DNA of 64,000 nucleotides from Candidatus Brachybacterium merdavium. Lineage in GTDB: Bacteria; Actinomycetota; Actinomycetes; Actinomycetales; Dermabacteraceae. Shown here piece after piece: positions 8,346-16,382 of the stretch (the first letter of the stretch is position 1; each line of letters begins with the position of its first letter). The translations under genes and the position numbers were made by a program. Location of the stretch: contig DWZH01000038.1 in the NCBI GenBank assembly GCA_019118275.1, forward strand, positions 62,001 to 126,000, in the 5' to 3' direction. Below the pieces are notes generated by a model. That model was given only the letters and a program-made list of their open reading frames with translations, was not told where the DNA came from and did no database searches.

Positions 8346-9157
8346 GCCGGCGCCTGGTGATCACGGCCGACGACCTGGGACGTGACGAGGCGACCGACGC
8401 CACCATCACCTCTCTCGCGGCCGACGGCCTCATCACCGCCACCAGCCTGATCGTCCTCTCCCCGCACGCCGCAGCCGCCCTCGGTCCGATCCGGGACCTC
8501 GGCCTGGATCCGGGGCTGCACGCCACCCTCAGCAGCGAGCAGGGCATCGCACCCTGGCGGCCCCTGAGCGACGCCGCCGGGCTCGCGGCCGACCAGGGAA
8601 AGCTGAGCAGCGATCCTCGCCGAGCCCTCGCCACGGCCACGGCGCAGGAGGTGCTCACCGAGCTGGACGCCCAGCTGACCTGGATGCACGACCACGGCGC
8701 CCGGCCCCGGGTCCTCGACAACCATGCGGGGACCCTGTACGGGATCCACGGCCGCTCCTTCCTCACCCAGACCCTGCGATGGTGCGCCTTTCACGCACTC
8801 GCACTGCGCCTGCCCCGCCACCCGGGGACGCTCCTGGCAGCCGAGCCGCACCTCGCCGCCGCGCACCGGGCCGCAGTGGAGCTCGCCGATCAGCTCGCGG
8901 TGCCACTGCCGGCCGCGATCTGCACCAATCGCGCCACCGCCGCCCAGCACGGCCGCTACGAGAACCTGCGCGAGCACATGATCGCCCAGGTGCGCACGCT
9001 GCCGCAGGGCACGAGCGAGCTGTTCCTCCACCCTTCCTCCGCGCCGGGCGAGAGGCTCCGAGCCCGGCGGTGGGAGGCGCGGCTGCTGCGCGACCCCCTC
9101 TGGCACGAGGCCCTCGCTCAGGAGGTCGACGAGCTGGTGGCAGGATGGCACCCATGA
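8342..9157 (+). CDS. YdjC/ChbG-like carbohydrate deacetylase
   Basis: A metal-dependent deacetylase of the YdjC/ChbG/HpnK family, 271 residues. The metal-binding ADDLG (residues 9-13), the GLHATLS block, DNHAG and a C-terminal LHPS match the family. ChbG removes an acetyl group from chitobiose-type sugars; the substrate here is unknown. It is translationally coupled on both sides (ATGA overlaps) with the GPH symporter and the PHP hydrolase, which supports intracellular processing of an imported acetylated sugar. No signal peptide. Confidence 0.82.
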   Translation: MSRRLVITADDLGRDEATDATITSLAADGLITATSLIVLSPHAAAALGPIRDLGLDPGLHATLSSEQGIAPWRPLSDAAGLAADQGKLSSDPRRALATATAQEVLTELDAQLTWMHDHGARPRVLDNHAGTLYGIHGRSFLTQTLRWCAFHALALRLPRHPGTLLAAEPHLAAAHRAAVELADQLAVPLPAAICTNRATAAQHGRYENLREHMIAQVRTLPQGTSELFLHPSSAPGERLRARRWEARLLRDPLWHEALAQEVDELVAGWHP

Positions 9158-10377
9158 GCACGAGCACCCATCGGCTCCGTCTGGGACTGGAGGACCTCCT
9201 CGAGCAGCCGCTGCGCACCGTGCCCGTCGAGATCGCACCCGGTGCGGACAGTCTGGAGGTCCGCCTGCGCTACGACCGCCGGCAGGCCACGGTGGACCTG
9301 GGCTGCGAGGGCCCGGCGGGCTGGCGGGGCTGGTCCGGTGGGGCCCGCGACCACTTCGTGATCGCAGCCGGAACCGCCACCCCCGGCTACCTCCCCGGTC
9401 CGCTCGAACCCGGGCTGTGGCACGTCCAGCTGGGTCTGCATCAGCTGCCGCTCGAGCCGGTCGACATCCATGTGGAGGTGCTCACCCCGGCGACCACACC
9501 GGTCCCGGCCGAGCCCGATCCGCCTCCCGCCGCAGCCACACCTCGGGCGAGCGCGAGGGACCTGCCCGCCCCGGCGGGGCTGCGCTGGTACGCGGGGGAC
9601 TTCCACGCCCATTCCACCCACTCCGACGGGGAGCAGTCCCTGTCCGAGCTGGCCACCCTCGCCACCGGCAACGGCTTGGACTTCCTGGCCGTGACCGAGC
9701 ACAACACCATCTCCCACCTCCCTCATCTGCCCCGCGTCGGGGCCCGCCATGACATCACCCTCCTGCCCGGCCAGGAGGTCACCACCCCCACCGGCCACGC
9801 CAACGCCATCGGGGACATCGGCTGGGTCGACTTCCGCCGCCGCCCCGACCACTGGCTCGAGCAGGTCGAGGCCGACGGCGGGATCCTCAGCATCAATCAT
9901 CCGTTGCAGGAGGACCACGCCTGGCAGCACCGGATGCGGCGCCTTCCCCCAGCGCTCGAGCTGTGGCACGTGACCTGGTTCCTCGAGCCCACGGCCACCG
10001 CTCCGTGGACGCTGCTGTCGCGCTGGCCGGAGGGGACGATCCTGCTGGGCGGCAGCGACTACCACCACCCCCGGCACGGCTACGTGCCCGGCACCCCGGT
10101 CACCTGGGTCGCCGCCGAGGATCGCTCCGCCGAGGCGCTCCTGGAGGGGGTGCGTGCCGGGCGCACCGCGATCACCCGCCTGCCCATCCCGCAGGCCCCG
10201 GCGCTGGTGCGCCTGGACGACCAGCTGGTGGCTGTGGACGCAGACGCTGCGGTGCTGCGCGACGTGGCGGGCCGGTCACGGCTGCTGCACGGGGATCGGG
10301 TGGTGATCGACGACCGGTGGCAGGGCCCGTACCGACTGGAGGCCCCCGACGGGACACTGCTGGCGATCTCGCCCTGA
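9154..10377 (+). CDS. CehA/McbA-type PHP-domain metallohydrolase
   Basis: About 407 residues. An N-terminal beta-rich domain (1-130) and a Pro/Ala linker lead into a PHP domain beginning DFHAHSTHSDGEQS near residue 149. Further metal ligands occur in TEHNTIS, LLPGQEV, INHPL and GGSDYHH. CehA/McbA relatives hydrolyse phosphoesters or carbamate-like esters, so an ester or phosphodiester linkage on a sugar is a reasonable guess. The ATG at 9154 overlaps the deacetylase stop. An alternative in-frame ATG lies 9 bases upstream. Third gene of the operon. Confidence 0.8.
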   Translation: MSTSTHRLRLGLEDLLEQPLRTVPVEIAPGADSLEVRLRYDRRQATVDLGCEGPAGWRGWSGGARDHFVIAAGTATPGYLPGPLEPGLWHVQLGLHQLPLEPVDIHVEVLTPATTPVPAEPDPPPAAATPRASARDLPAPAGLRWYAGDFHAHSTHSDGEQSLSELATLATGNGLDFLAVTEHNTISHLPHLPRVGARHDITLLPGQEVTTPTGHANAIGDIGWVDFRRRPDHWLEQVEADGGILSINHPLQEDHAWQHRMRRLPPALELWHVTWFLEPTATAPWTLLSRWPEGTILLGGSDYHHPRHGYVPGTPVTWVAAEDRSAEALLEGVRAGRTAITRLPIPQAPALVRLDDQLVAVDADAAVLRDVAGRSRLLHGDRVVIDDRWQGPYRLEAPDGTLLAISP

Positions 10378-10402
10378 CCCGCCCGCGTGCGAGGATCGGT
10401 GC

Positions 10403-10870
10403 ATGGTCCATGTCATCTTCCACGAACCAGCGATCGCGGGGAACACCGGCAACGCGATCCGCCTGGCCGCGGTGACCGGCGTGCAGCTGCACCTGGTCGA
10501 ACCGCTCGGCTTCGACTTCGGCGACGCGAAGCTGCGCCGCGCCGGTCTGGACTACCACGATCTCGCCGAGCTGCGCATCCACGCCGATATCCAGCAGGCC
10601 CTGTCCGCCGTCCCCGAGTCGCGGGTGTTCGCATTCACGGCCCGCTCCGAGCTCACCCTGGACCAGGTCGCCTACCGCCGCGATGACGTCCTGCTGTTCG
10701 GCACCGAGCCCACAGGCCTGCCGGAGGAGGTCATGGCCCATCCGCGTATCACCGCCCGGGTGAGGATCCCGATGCGCCCGGCCCGCCGTTCGCTGAACCT
10801 GGCCAACGCGGCGTCGGTCGCGGTCTATGAAGCCTGGCGGCAGCTCGGCTACGAGGGGGCGGGGCGATGA
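10403..10870 (+). CDS. trmL: tRNA (cytidine(34)-2'-O)-methyltransferase
   Basis: TrmL methylates the ribose of the wobble base in two tRNA-Leu species, using SAM. The 155-residue SPOUT-only protein is of family length. Motif 1 is EPAIAGNTGNAIR, motif 2 LFGTEPTGLPEE, and motif 3 IPMRPARRSLNLANAASVAV, forming the trefoil knot. The Asn/Arg normally found in the knot are kept, although E. coli TrmL has LFGPETRG where this has TEPTG. The stop overlaps the next methyltransferase gene by ATGA. Confidence 0.92.
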   Translation: MVHVIFHEPAIAGNTGNAIRLAAVTGVQLHLVEPLGFDFGDAKLRRAGLDYHDLAELRIHADIQQALSAVPESRVFAFTARSELTLDQVAYRRDDVLLFGTEPTGLPEEVMAHPRITARVRIPMRPARRSLNLANAASVAVYEAWRQLGYEGAGR

Positions 10871-11721
10871 ACCGCACACCGAAGCTGCCCGCCAGGATCC
10901 AGCGCCGCAACGCCCAGTTCCAGCAGTGGCAGGCCCTGCTGACCAATCGCCGCAAACGCAGCCGCAGCGGTCAGATGCTGATCCAGGGGGTGCGGCCGCT
11001 GTCGCAGGCGCTCGAGCACGGGGTGGAGCTGATCGCTCTGCTGGCCGATGACCGCCCGCAGCGCTCCCGCTGGGCCCGAGACATCCTGGAGCGGGCCCCC
11101 GCGCCGATCGTCGAGCTGCCGGGCGAGCTGCTGGCCGAGCTCGGTCAGCGGGACGAGGGGCCCCCGGAGCTGCTCGGGGTTGCCGCCCTGCCCGGTGATG
11201 ACCTCGCCCGCCTCGACCGGCTGCTGCGGTCGGCTCCGTCCGCCGGTGATCGCCGCGGCCCACTGGTGGTCTTCGACCGGCCCCGGACTCCCGGCAACAT
11301 CGGTTCCCTGGCCCGGTCCGTCGATGCCCTCGGGGGAGTGGGCCTGGTGATCACCGGCCACGCCGCCGATCCCTGGGATCCGGCATCGATCCGCTCCAGC
11401 ACCGGGTCGGTCTTCGCCGTGCCCGTGCTGCGCTGCGCCTCTCACCTCGAGGTGACGGAGCGGCTGGCCGCCCGGGCCGCGGCCGGGCAGCGGTGGACCG
11501 TGGTAGGCCTGGACGAGGCCGGGGGCCGGCAGCTGTCCGAGACCGCGCTGAGCGGCCAGGTGGTGCTGGTGGTCGGCAACGAGACCGTCGGGATGAGCGC
11601 CGGGTGGCGGGAGTCCTGCGACCAGACGGCGGAGATCCCCATGGGAGGCAGCGCCTCCTCGCTGAACGCCTCGGTCGCCGGCTCGATCGCCCTGTACGAG
11701 GCGCGTCGCCAGCGCGGCTGA
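10867..11721 (+). CDS. TrmH/SpoU-family RNA 2'-O-ribose methyltransferase
   Basis: A 284-residue SPOUT enzyme with an N-terminal substrate-binding domain (about 1-120) and a C-terminal knotted SAM domain. Motif 1 is RPRTPGNIGSLARS and motif 3 IPMGGSASSLNASVAGSIAL. Motif 2 reads VGNETVGMS, where most relatives have NEGxG, so a Thr-Val replaces the usual Gly. The target (rRNA or tRNA) is not predictable. It is co-translated with trmL and ends 3 bp before the convergent prepilin peptidase gene. Confidence 0.85.
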   Translation: MNRTPKLPARIQRRNAQFQQWQALLTNRRKRSRSGQMLIQGVRPLSQALEHGVELIALLADDRPQRSRWARDILERAPAPIVELPGELLAELGQRDEGPPELLGVAALPGDDLARLDRLLRSAPSAGDRRGPLVVFDRPRTPGNIGSLARSVDALGGVGLVITGHAADPWDPASIRSSTGSVFAVPVLRCASHLEVTERLAARAAAGQRWTVVGLDEAGGRQLSETALSGQVVLVVGNETVGMSAGWRESCDQTAEIPMGGSASSLNASVAGSIALYEARRQRG

Positions 11722-11724
11722 CCC

Positions 11725-12234
11725 TCATCCCGTCCCCAGGGCGCGTGCCACCAATGGCCCGCCCAGAACCCCGAGCAGCGGCCCGGCCAGCAGCACCGGG
11801 CCGAAGGCGAACCTCTGCCCGGGACGCCGGCTGATCATGAGCACGACGACCCCGACGACTCCGCCGAGCACGGCGATTCCCAGCAGGGAGGCCAGCAGCA
11901 CCTCGCCGCCGAGCGCCGCCGAGGTCGCCACCACCACGGGCACCGTCTTCGCATCGCCCATCCCCAGCACGGACGGGGCCAGCAGGGCCACCAGGACGGC
12001 TCCCATGCCGATCACCACGGCGAGCACGGCGGCGCTGCGCATCGTGGGCCGCAGAGCGGGCTGGAGCAGCGCGATCAGGGCCAGGACCACCGCCACCAGA
12101 ACGGTCAGCGTCGCCACCCATCGATTGGGGAGCCGGTGTTCCCGCACGTCGACCCAGGCCAGCACCGAGGCCGGAGGCACGTACGCCGCAGCCAGTGCGA
12201 GCAGGGGCAGGAGAGGCAGCGCGATCACCCGCAC
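11725..12234 (-). CDS. Prepilin peptidase, short A24 form
   Basis: An aspartic membrane protease that cleaves type IV prepilin-like leader peptides. The 169-residue protein has about five or six membrane helices. The two catalytic Asp motifs are WVDVREHRLPN and GMGDAK. The N-terminal zinc/methyltransferase domain of full PilD is absent, as in TadV/archaeal-type enzymes. Start is GTG 12234. No pilin, Tad or competence gene is seen in the window, so its substrates must be elsewhere. Confidence 0.85.
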   Translation of the reverse strand: MRVIALPLLPLLALAAAYVPPASVLAWVDVREHRLPNRWVATLTVLVAVVLALIALLQPALRPTMRSAAVLAVVIGMGAVLVALLAPSVLGMGDAKTVPVVVATSAALGGEVLLASLLGIAVLGGVVGVVVLMISRRPGQRFAFGPVLLAGPLLGVLGGPLVARALGTG

Positions 12235-12312
12235 ATTCCAGCAGATCCCTCGGCGCTCGGCCGCCGGGGGCGCGAGGTTGTGGACAAGCGGCGCGGATCG
12301 CCGCCGCGGGGG

Positions 12313-12699
12313 TCAGATCTGCGGCGGCTGCCCCAGGGTCGAGCGGACCCGGATGATCCGCCGGCGCATCCACATCTTCTTGGCCCCGCTGACGTAGATC
12401 CGGGTGCGGGCCAGCTCCCAGCGGCCGTACTCGGACTCCTCGGTCAGCGAGGCACGCACGGAGGAGACGGAGGTGTTTCGCGGGACCGTGATGATCTGGA
12501 ACTCGTAGTCCTCTGCACGCCTGCCCCTCTCCAGCGGCAGGTCCCGCATCCCCCGGGGATCTCGCACGTGGACCATGGTGCCGGGCGGGGTGCTGTGGGC
12601 TGGTGGCAAAGTCGTCTCCAGTGCTCGTGGGACCAGGCTGCCTGCCCGGTGCTGTCGATCCCGGGCACGCGGCTTCTTCGTGACCTTCTGACTGTCCAT
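12313..12699 (-). CDS. DUF5703 family protein
   Basis: A small conserved actinobacterial protein of unknown function. The C-terminal core has the family pattern YEFQIITVPRNTS, EYGRWELARTRIY and MRRRIIRVR. The N-terminal 50 residues are basic and Pro-rich and probably disordered. The ATG at 12699 was chosen; an ATG at 12726 would add nine residues and leave only 2 bp to the divergent acidic-protein gene. No membrane segment. Confidence 0.75.
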   Translation of the reverse strand: MDSQKVTKKPRARDRQHRAGSLVPRALETTLPPAHSTPPGTMVHVRDPRGMRDLPLERGRRAEDYEFQIITVPRNTSVSSVRASLTEESEYGRWELARTRIYVSGAKKMWMRRRIIRVRSTLGQPPQI

Positions 12700-12728
12700 T
12701 CTGCCGTTCGACGGGGTACCGTCCAAGC

Positions 12729-13049
12729 ATGAACACGGATCCTCGTTCTGCTCTCGCTGCGCTGATCACCGCCCTGGAACGTCACTACGAAGCCGCCGCC
12801 GCTTCCCGCGACGACGACGATCCCGCTCTCGATGCCGCCACGGACCAGCTGGCGACGGCGTTCGATGCCTACGACGATGCGCTCTTCGATGCTTTCGACA
12901 TCGCGACCCCTCTCATCGTCTTCGACGAGGATGACGACGACGATGATGAGGACTTCGACGATCTCGATGACCTCGACGACTTCGACGACGACGAGGACTA
13001 CGACGACGATGACGTTGATGACGAGGACGACGACTCCGGGGGTCGCTGA
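12729..13049 (+). CDS. Asp-rich acidic protein, unknown
   Basis: A 106-residue protein. The first 65 residues form a helical region (MNTDPRSALAALITALERHY, DQLATAFDAYDDALFDAFDI). The last 40 are almost only Asp and Glu with a few Phe, Leu and Tyr. Similar small acidic proteins occur near uppP in related actinobacteria, to my recollection, without known function. TACCGT at 12717-12722, six bases before the ATG, would suit a leaderless transcript. Roles such as charge mimicry or binding basic partners are speculation. Confidence 0.65.
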   Translation: MNTDPRSALAALITALERHYEAAAASRDDDDPALDAATDQLATAFDAYDDALFDAFDIATPLIVFDEDDDDDDEDFDDLDDLDDFDDDEDYDDDDVDDEDDDSGGR

Positions 13050-13219
13050 CCCGCACCGGTGAGCCTGCAGCAGACCTGCACGTCATCTTCACCACCACGC
13101 CCCACGCGGCGCCCGGCCCAGCGCCGGGCGCCGCGTACTGTGTCCTGGTCCCGTGGTCCGCGGGCTCCGTGCCGTCGTCCGTCCTGCGCTGACCGCGCCC
13201 GTCTTCCCGAGGAGAGTCC

Positions 13220-14092
13220 GTGTCCTTCATCGAGGCCGTCATCCTGGGCCTGGTCCAGGCCCTGACCGAGTTCCTGCCGGTCTCCTCCAGTGCCCACGTG
13301 CGCGTCGCGGGAGAGCTGCTGATGCCCGGCCAGGAGCCCGGGGCCGCCTTCACCGCGATCATCCAGCTGGGCACCGAGACCGCGGTGCTGATCTACTTCT
13401 GGAACGACATCACCCGCATCATCGGCAAGTGGTTCAGGGCCCTCGCCGGGAAAGTGGCGCACTCGGACCCGGATGTGAGGATGGGCTGGCTGGTGATCAT
13501 CGGCTCGATCCCCATCGGCGTGCTGGGACTGCTGTTCGAGGAGCAGATCGACCACGGATTGCGCAACCTCTACATCACGGCGATCATGCTGATCGCCTTC
13601 GGTGTGCTGCTGGGCCTCGCCGACCGGATCGGCACCCAGCGCAAAGATCTCACGCAGCTCACCGTGCGGGACGGCATCCTGTTCGGCTTCGCCCAGGCGC
13701 TGGCCCTGATCCCGGGGGTCTCCCGCTCCGGGGGCACCATCACCGCCGGTCTGCTGCTGGGCTACAGCCGCAAGTCCGCCGCCCGCTACGCCTTCCTGCT
13801 CGCGGTCCCGGCCGTGTTCGCCTCCGGCCTGTACAAGGCAGCCAAGGAGGTCCCGGCGCTGCTGTCCGCCGACGGCCGGGCCGCGGCGGCGGCCGCGGGG
13901 GAGCCGTCCCTGCTGGCGATCATCGTCGCGACTTTGGTGTCCTTCGCCCTCGGCTACATGGTGATCGTCTGGTTCATGCGCCTGATCGAGACCCGCACCT
14001 ACCTGGTCTTCGTGGTGTACCGGGTCATCGCCGGGCTGGTGCTGCTGGGCCTGCTGATGGGTGGTGTGATCGACCCTCTGGCCGGCACCTGA
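13220..14092 (+). CDS. uppP: Undecaprenyl-diphosphatase UppP (BacA)
   Basis: A membrane phosphatase that recycles undecaprenyl diphosphate for peptidoglycan synthesis and gives bacitracin tolerance. 290 residues with eight predicted helices. The (E/Q)xxxE block is GLVQALTEFLPVSSSAH and the second P-loop-like motif is PGVSRSGGTI; both carry the catalytic residues. GTG 13220 follows a GAGGAGAG ribosome binding site. It heads the conserved uppP-mshC-PAC2 block. Confidence 0.94.
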   Translation: MSFIEAVILGLVQALTEFLPVSSSAHVRVAGELLMPGQEPGAAFTAIIQLGTETAVLIYFWNDITRIIGKWFRALAGKVAHSDPDVRMGWLVIIGSIPIGVLGLLFEEQIDHGLRNLYITAIMLIAFGVLLGLADRIGTQRKDLTQLTVRDGILFGFAQALALIPGVSRSGGTITAGLLLGYSRKSAARYAFLLAVPAVFASGLYKAAKEVPALLSADGRAAAAAAGEPSLLAIIVATLVSFALGYMVIVWFMRLIETRTYLVFVVYRVIAGLVLLGLLMGGVIDPLAGT

Positions 14093-14117
14093 GGTCCGGT
14101 TCGGCCCGTATGATCGG

Positions 14118-15374
14118 ATGGTGCGTTCCTGGACCTCACCTTCGCTCTCCCCCTTGCCCGCCTCCGGTCTGCCGCTGCGCCTGCACGACACGCGCACGGG
14201 CCGAGTGGCCCCGGTGACCCCGCTGACGCCGGGCACCGCCCGGCTGTATGTCTGCGGGATCACCCCGTACGACGCCACCCACCTCGGGCACGCCAACACC
14301 TACCACGCCGCGGACCTGATGCACCGCGCGCTGCGGGACACCGGACTCGAGGTCGAGGTCGCCCAGAACATCACCGACGTCGACGACCCGTTGTTCGAGC
14401 GTGCCCGGCGCGACGGGATCGACTGGGAGGAGCTGGCCACCTCCCAGGTCGAGCTGTTCACCGAGGACATGGCCGCCCTGCGGATCATCGCCCCGCAGAC
14501 CTACCGCTCCGTGAGCGAGGCGATCGACTCCATCATCTCGGTCGTCCAGAAGCTGCATCAGCGCGGCCGCGCCTACCCCGTCCAGGCCGCTGACGCCGCC
14601 GGCCCCGACTGGTACCTCGATCTGGGGATGGACGGGGCCCTGGGCGACGTCTCCGGCTACAGCGAACAGCAGATGATGGAGGTCTTCGCCGAGCGCGGCG
14701 GGGATCCCGAGCGCGAGGGCAAACGGGGCGTGTTCGACCCCCTGCTGTGGAGCGCCGAGCGCGAGGGCGAACCGGCCTGGGACGCCGGTGCACTGGGCCG
14801 CGGGCGCCCCGGGTGGCACGTGGAGTGCGTGTGCATCGCGGGCGACGCCCTCGGCCTGCCCTTCGACATCCAGACCGGCGGCAGCGACCTGATCTTCCCC
14901 CATCACGACCTGTCCGCCGCGCACGCAGTGGGCCTGGGCCGCGGCTTCGCCACGGTGTACAACCACGCCGGGATGGTCGCCCATGAGGGCGAAAAGATGA
15001 GCAAGTCCCTGGGCAACCTCGTCTTCGTCCACCGTCTGGTGCGCGACGGTCTGGACCCGATGATCATCCGCCTGGTGCTGATGGCCCACCACTACCGCGC
15101 CGACTGGGAATGGTCCGAGGCCGAGCTGGATCGGGCCGCCGAGCGCCTGCGCGCCTACCGCTCCGCCGCAGCACGCGGAGGGCACCACCCCGCCACCGTC
15201 GAGGCGCTGCGCGCCGCCCTGCGCCAGGATCTGGACACCCCTGCCGCTCTGGAGACCCTGGACGCCTGGGCCTCGGGCCGCGGCGGCCAGGACCCCGTGC
15301 GCACCCCGGACGCCGCGGCGCCCGGCGATGTGGCCGCGGCCGTCGACGCCCTGTTCGGCATCGACCTGTCCTGA
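14118..15374 (+). CDS. mshC: Cys:GlcN-Ins ligase MshC, mycothiol synthesis
   Basis: MshC is a cysteinyl-tRNA-synthetase-like ATP enzyme that joins Cys to GlcN-inositol in mycothiol synthesis, a thiol specific to actinobacteria. 418 residues. The adenylate motif THLGHA is at about 54-59 and KMSKS at about 293-297. The zinc Cys is in YVCGITPYD and the His/Cys set in WHVECVC. It lacks the tRNA-binding end of CysS, which separates it from cysteinyl-tRNA synthetase. The GTG codon right after the ATG at 14118 is an alternative start. Confidence 0.93.
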   Translation: MVRSWTSPSLSPLPASGLPLRLHDTRTGRVAPVTPLTPGTARLYVCGITPYDATHLGHANTYHAADLMHRALRDTGLEVEVAQNITDVDDPLFERARRDGIDWEELATSQVELFTEDMAALRIIAPQTYRSVSEAIDSIISVVQKLHQRGRAYPVQAADAAGPDWYLDLGMDGALGDVSGYSEQQMMEVFAERGGDPEREGKRGVFDPLLWSAEREGEPAWDAGALGRGRPGWHVECVCIAGDALGLPFDIQTGGSDLIFPHHDLSAAHAVGLGRGFATVYNHAGMVAHEGEKMSKSLGNLVFVHRLVRDGLDPMIIRLVLMAHHYRADWEWSEAELDRAAERLRAYRSAAARGGHHPATVEALRAALRQDLDTPAALETLDAWASGRGGQDPVRTPDAAAPGDVAAAVDALFGIDLS

Positions 15375-15407
15375 CGGGCGGGTCCGAGCAGCACCGGGGA
15401 GTCATGA

Positions 15408-15421
15408 GCCCCGCCTGGGGC
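15408..15421. terminator. Small GC hairpin between convergent mshC and PAC2 genes
   Basis: GCCCC and GGGGC are separated by GCCT in the 93-bp gap between mshC and the PAC2 gene. It could stop transcription from either side. It is short and has no T-run, so the call is weak. Confidence 0.25.
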
Positions 15422-15467
15422 CGACGGCCAGGTTCGCGGCCCGCCCGGGGAGGGCGCGGAACAGCCC

Positions 15468-16277
15468 TCAGTCGCTGTCCCGACGGCGCCGCAGGAACTG
15501 CTCGAACTCCTTGGCGATCGCGTCGCCGCTGGCCTCGGGGAGCTCCGAGGCGTCCTGAGCCCGCTCCAGGCGCCGCACGTATTCGGCGACGTCCTCGTCC
15601 GTGCGGGCCAGCTCATCCACGCCCCGCTCCCAGGCCTCGGCCTCCTCGACCAGCTCCTCGACGGGGATCGGTGCACTGATCTGGTCCTGGATCTCCCGCA
15701 GCAGACCCAGGACTGCCTTCGGGGACGCGTTCTGGGAGACGTAGTGGGGCACCTGCACCCACACATTGGTGGTGCGCAGACCGGCCGCCGCCAGCCGGCG
15801 GGAGAGGATCGTGGGTACCCCGATCGGTCCCGAGTACAGCTCGGCGTCATCCACCGGCTGCGCGGCCCCGGGCTCGATCCGGGCGGATACCGGGAGCGGA
15901 CGCGAATGCGGGGAGTCCGCCAGCAGCGCTCCCAGGGACATCACCGAGCTGACGTCCAGGGCCTGCAGCTGCTCGAGGACCTCATCGCAGAAGCGCTTCC
16001 AGTGCACGGAGGGCTCGGGACCCAGCACGGTCACGATCTGCGGGCCGCGCGGCGGCTCGACGATGCGCAGCTCGGTGTCCGGCCAGTCGATCACGCGCAG
16101 CCCGGCCTCCGTGGTGCTGATCTCGGGGCGGTTGACCTGGAAATCGATGTAGTCCTCGGCGTCGACCGCCCCGGCGGGGCGAGAGGGCCACACCTCATGC
16201 AGGTGCTCGATCACCCCGGTCGCGGCCTCTCCCGCATCATTCCATCCGCTGAACGCGGTGATGGCGATTCGACTCAT
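15468..16277 (-). CDS. PAC2 family protein
   Basis: A 269-residue protein of the PAC2 (proteasome assembly chaperone 2) fold, widespread in actinobacteria near mshC and the Pup genes. The start AITAFSGWNDAGEAATG, the IGVPTILSRRL block and VWVQVPHYVS match the family. The C-terminus is acidic and charged (RRRRDSD). Despite the name, the bacterial function is unknown. ATG 16277 is divergent from the site-2 protease gene. Confidence 0.85.
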   Translation of the reverse strand: MSRIAITAFSGWNDAGEAATGVIEHLHEVWPSRPAGAVDAEDYIDFQVNRPEISTTEAGLRVIDWPDTELRIVEPPRGPQIVTVLGPEPSVHWKRFCDEVLEQLQALDVSSVMSLGALLADSPHSRPLPVSARIEPGAAQPVDDAELYSGPIGVPTILSRRLAAAGLRTTNVWVQVPHYVSQNASPKAVLGLLREIQDQISAPIPVEELVEEAEAWERGVDELARTDEDVAEYVRRLERAQDASELPEASGDAIAKEFEQFLRRRRDSD

Positions 16278-16382
16278 CCGACCATCATAGGCACCGGTCA
16301 GGCTGTGCATGCTCCCCGCAGGGAGGGGCGCTATCCTCAGCCTGCCCGTTCTCTCGTCGCCACCCGCCGCTAGGAGTCCGTC

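Noticed and set aside
12901-13040. GAC/GAT-rich stretch as a DNA microsatellite
   Set aside because: The units vary and encode the acidic tail of an intact gene, so protein-level selection explains it.
14118-15374. Cysteinyl-tRNA synthetase
   Set aside because: Similar in motifs, but length and context (mshC beside PAC2 and uppP) and lack of the tRNA-binding end fit MshC.
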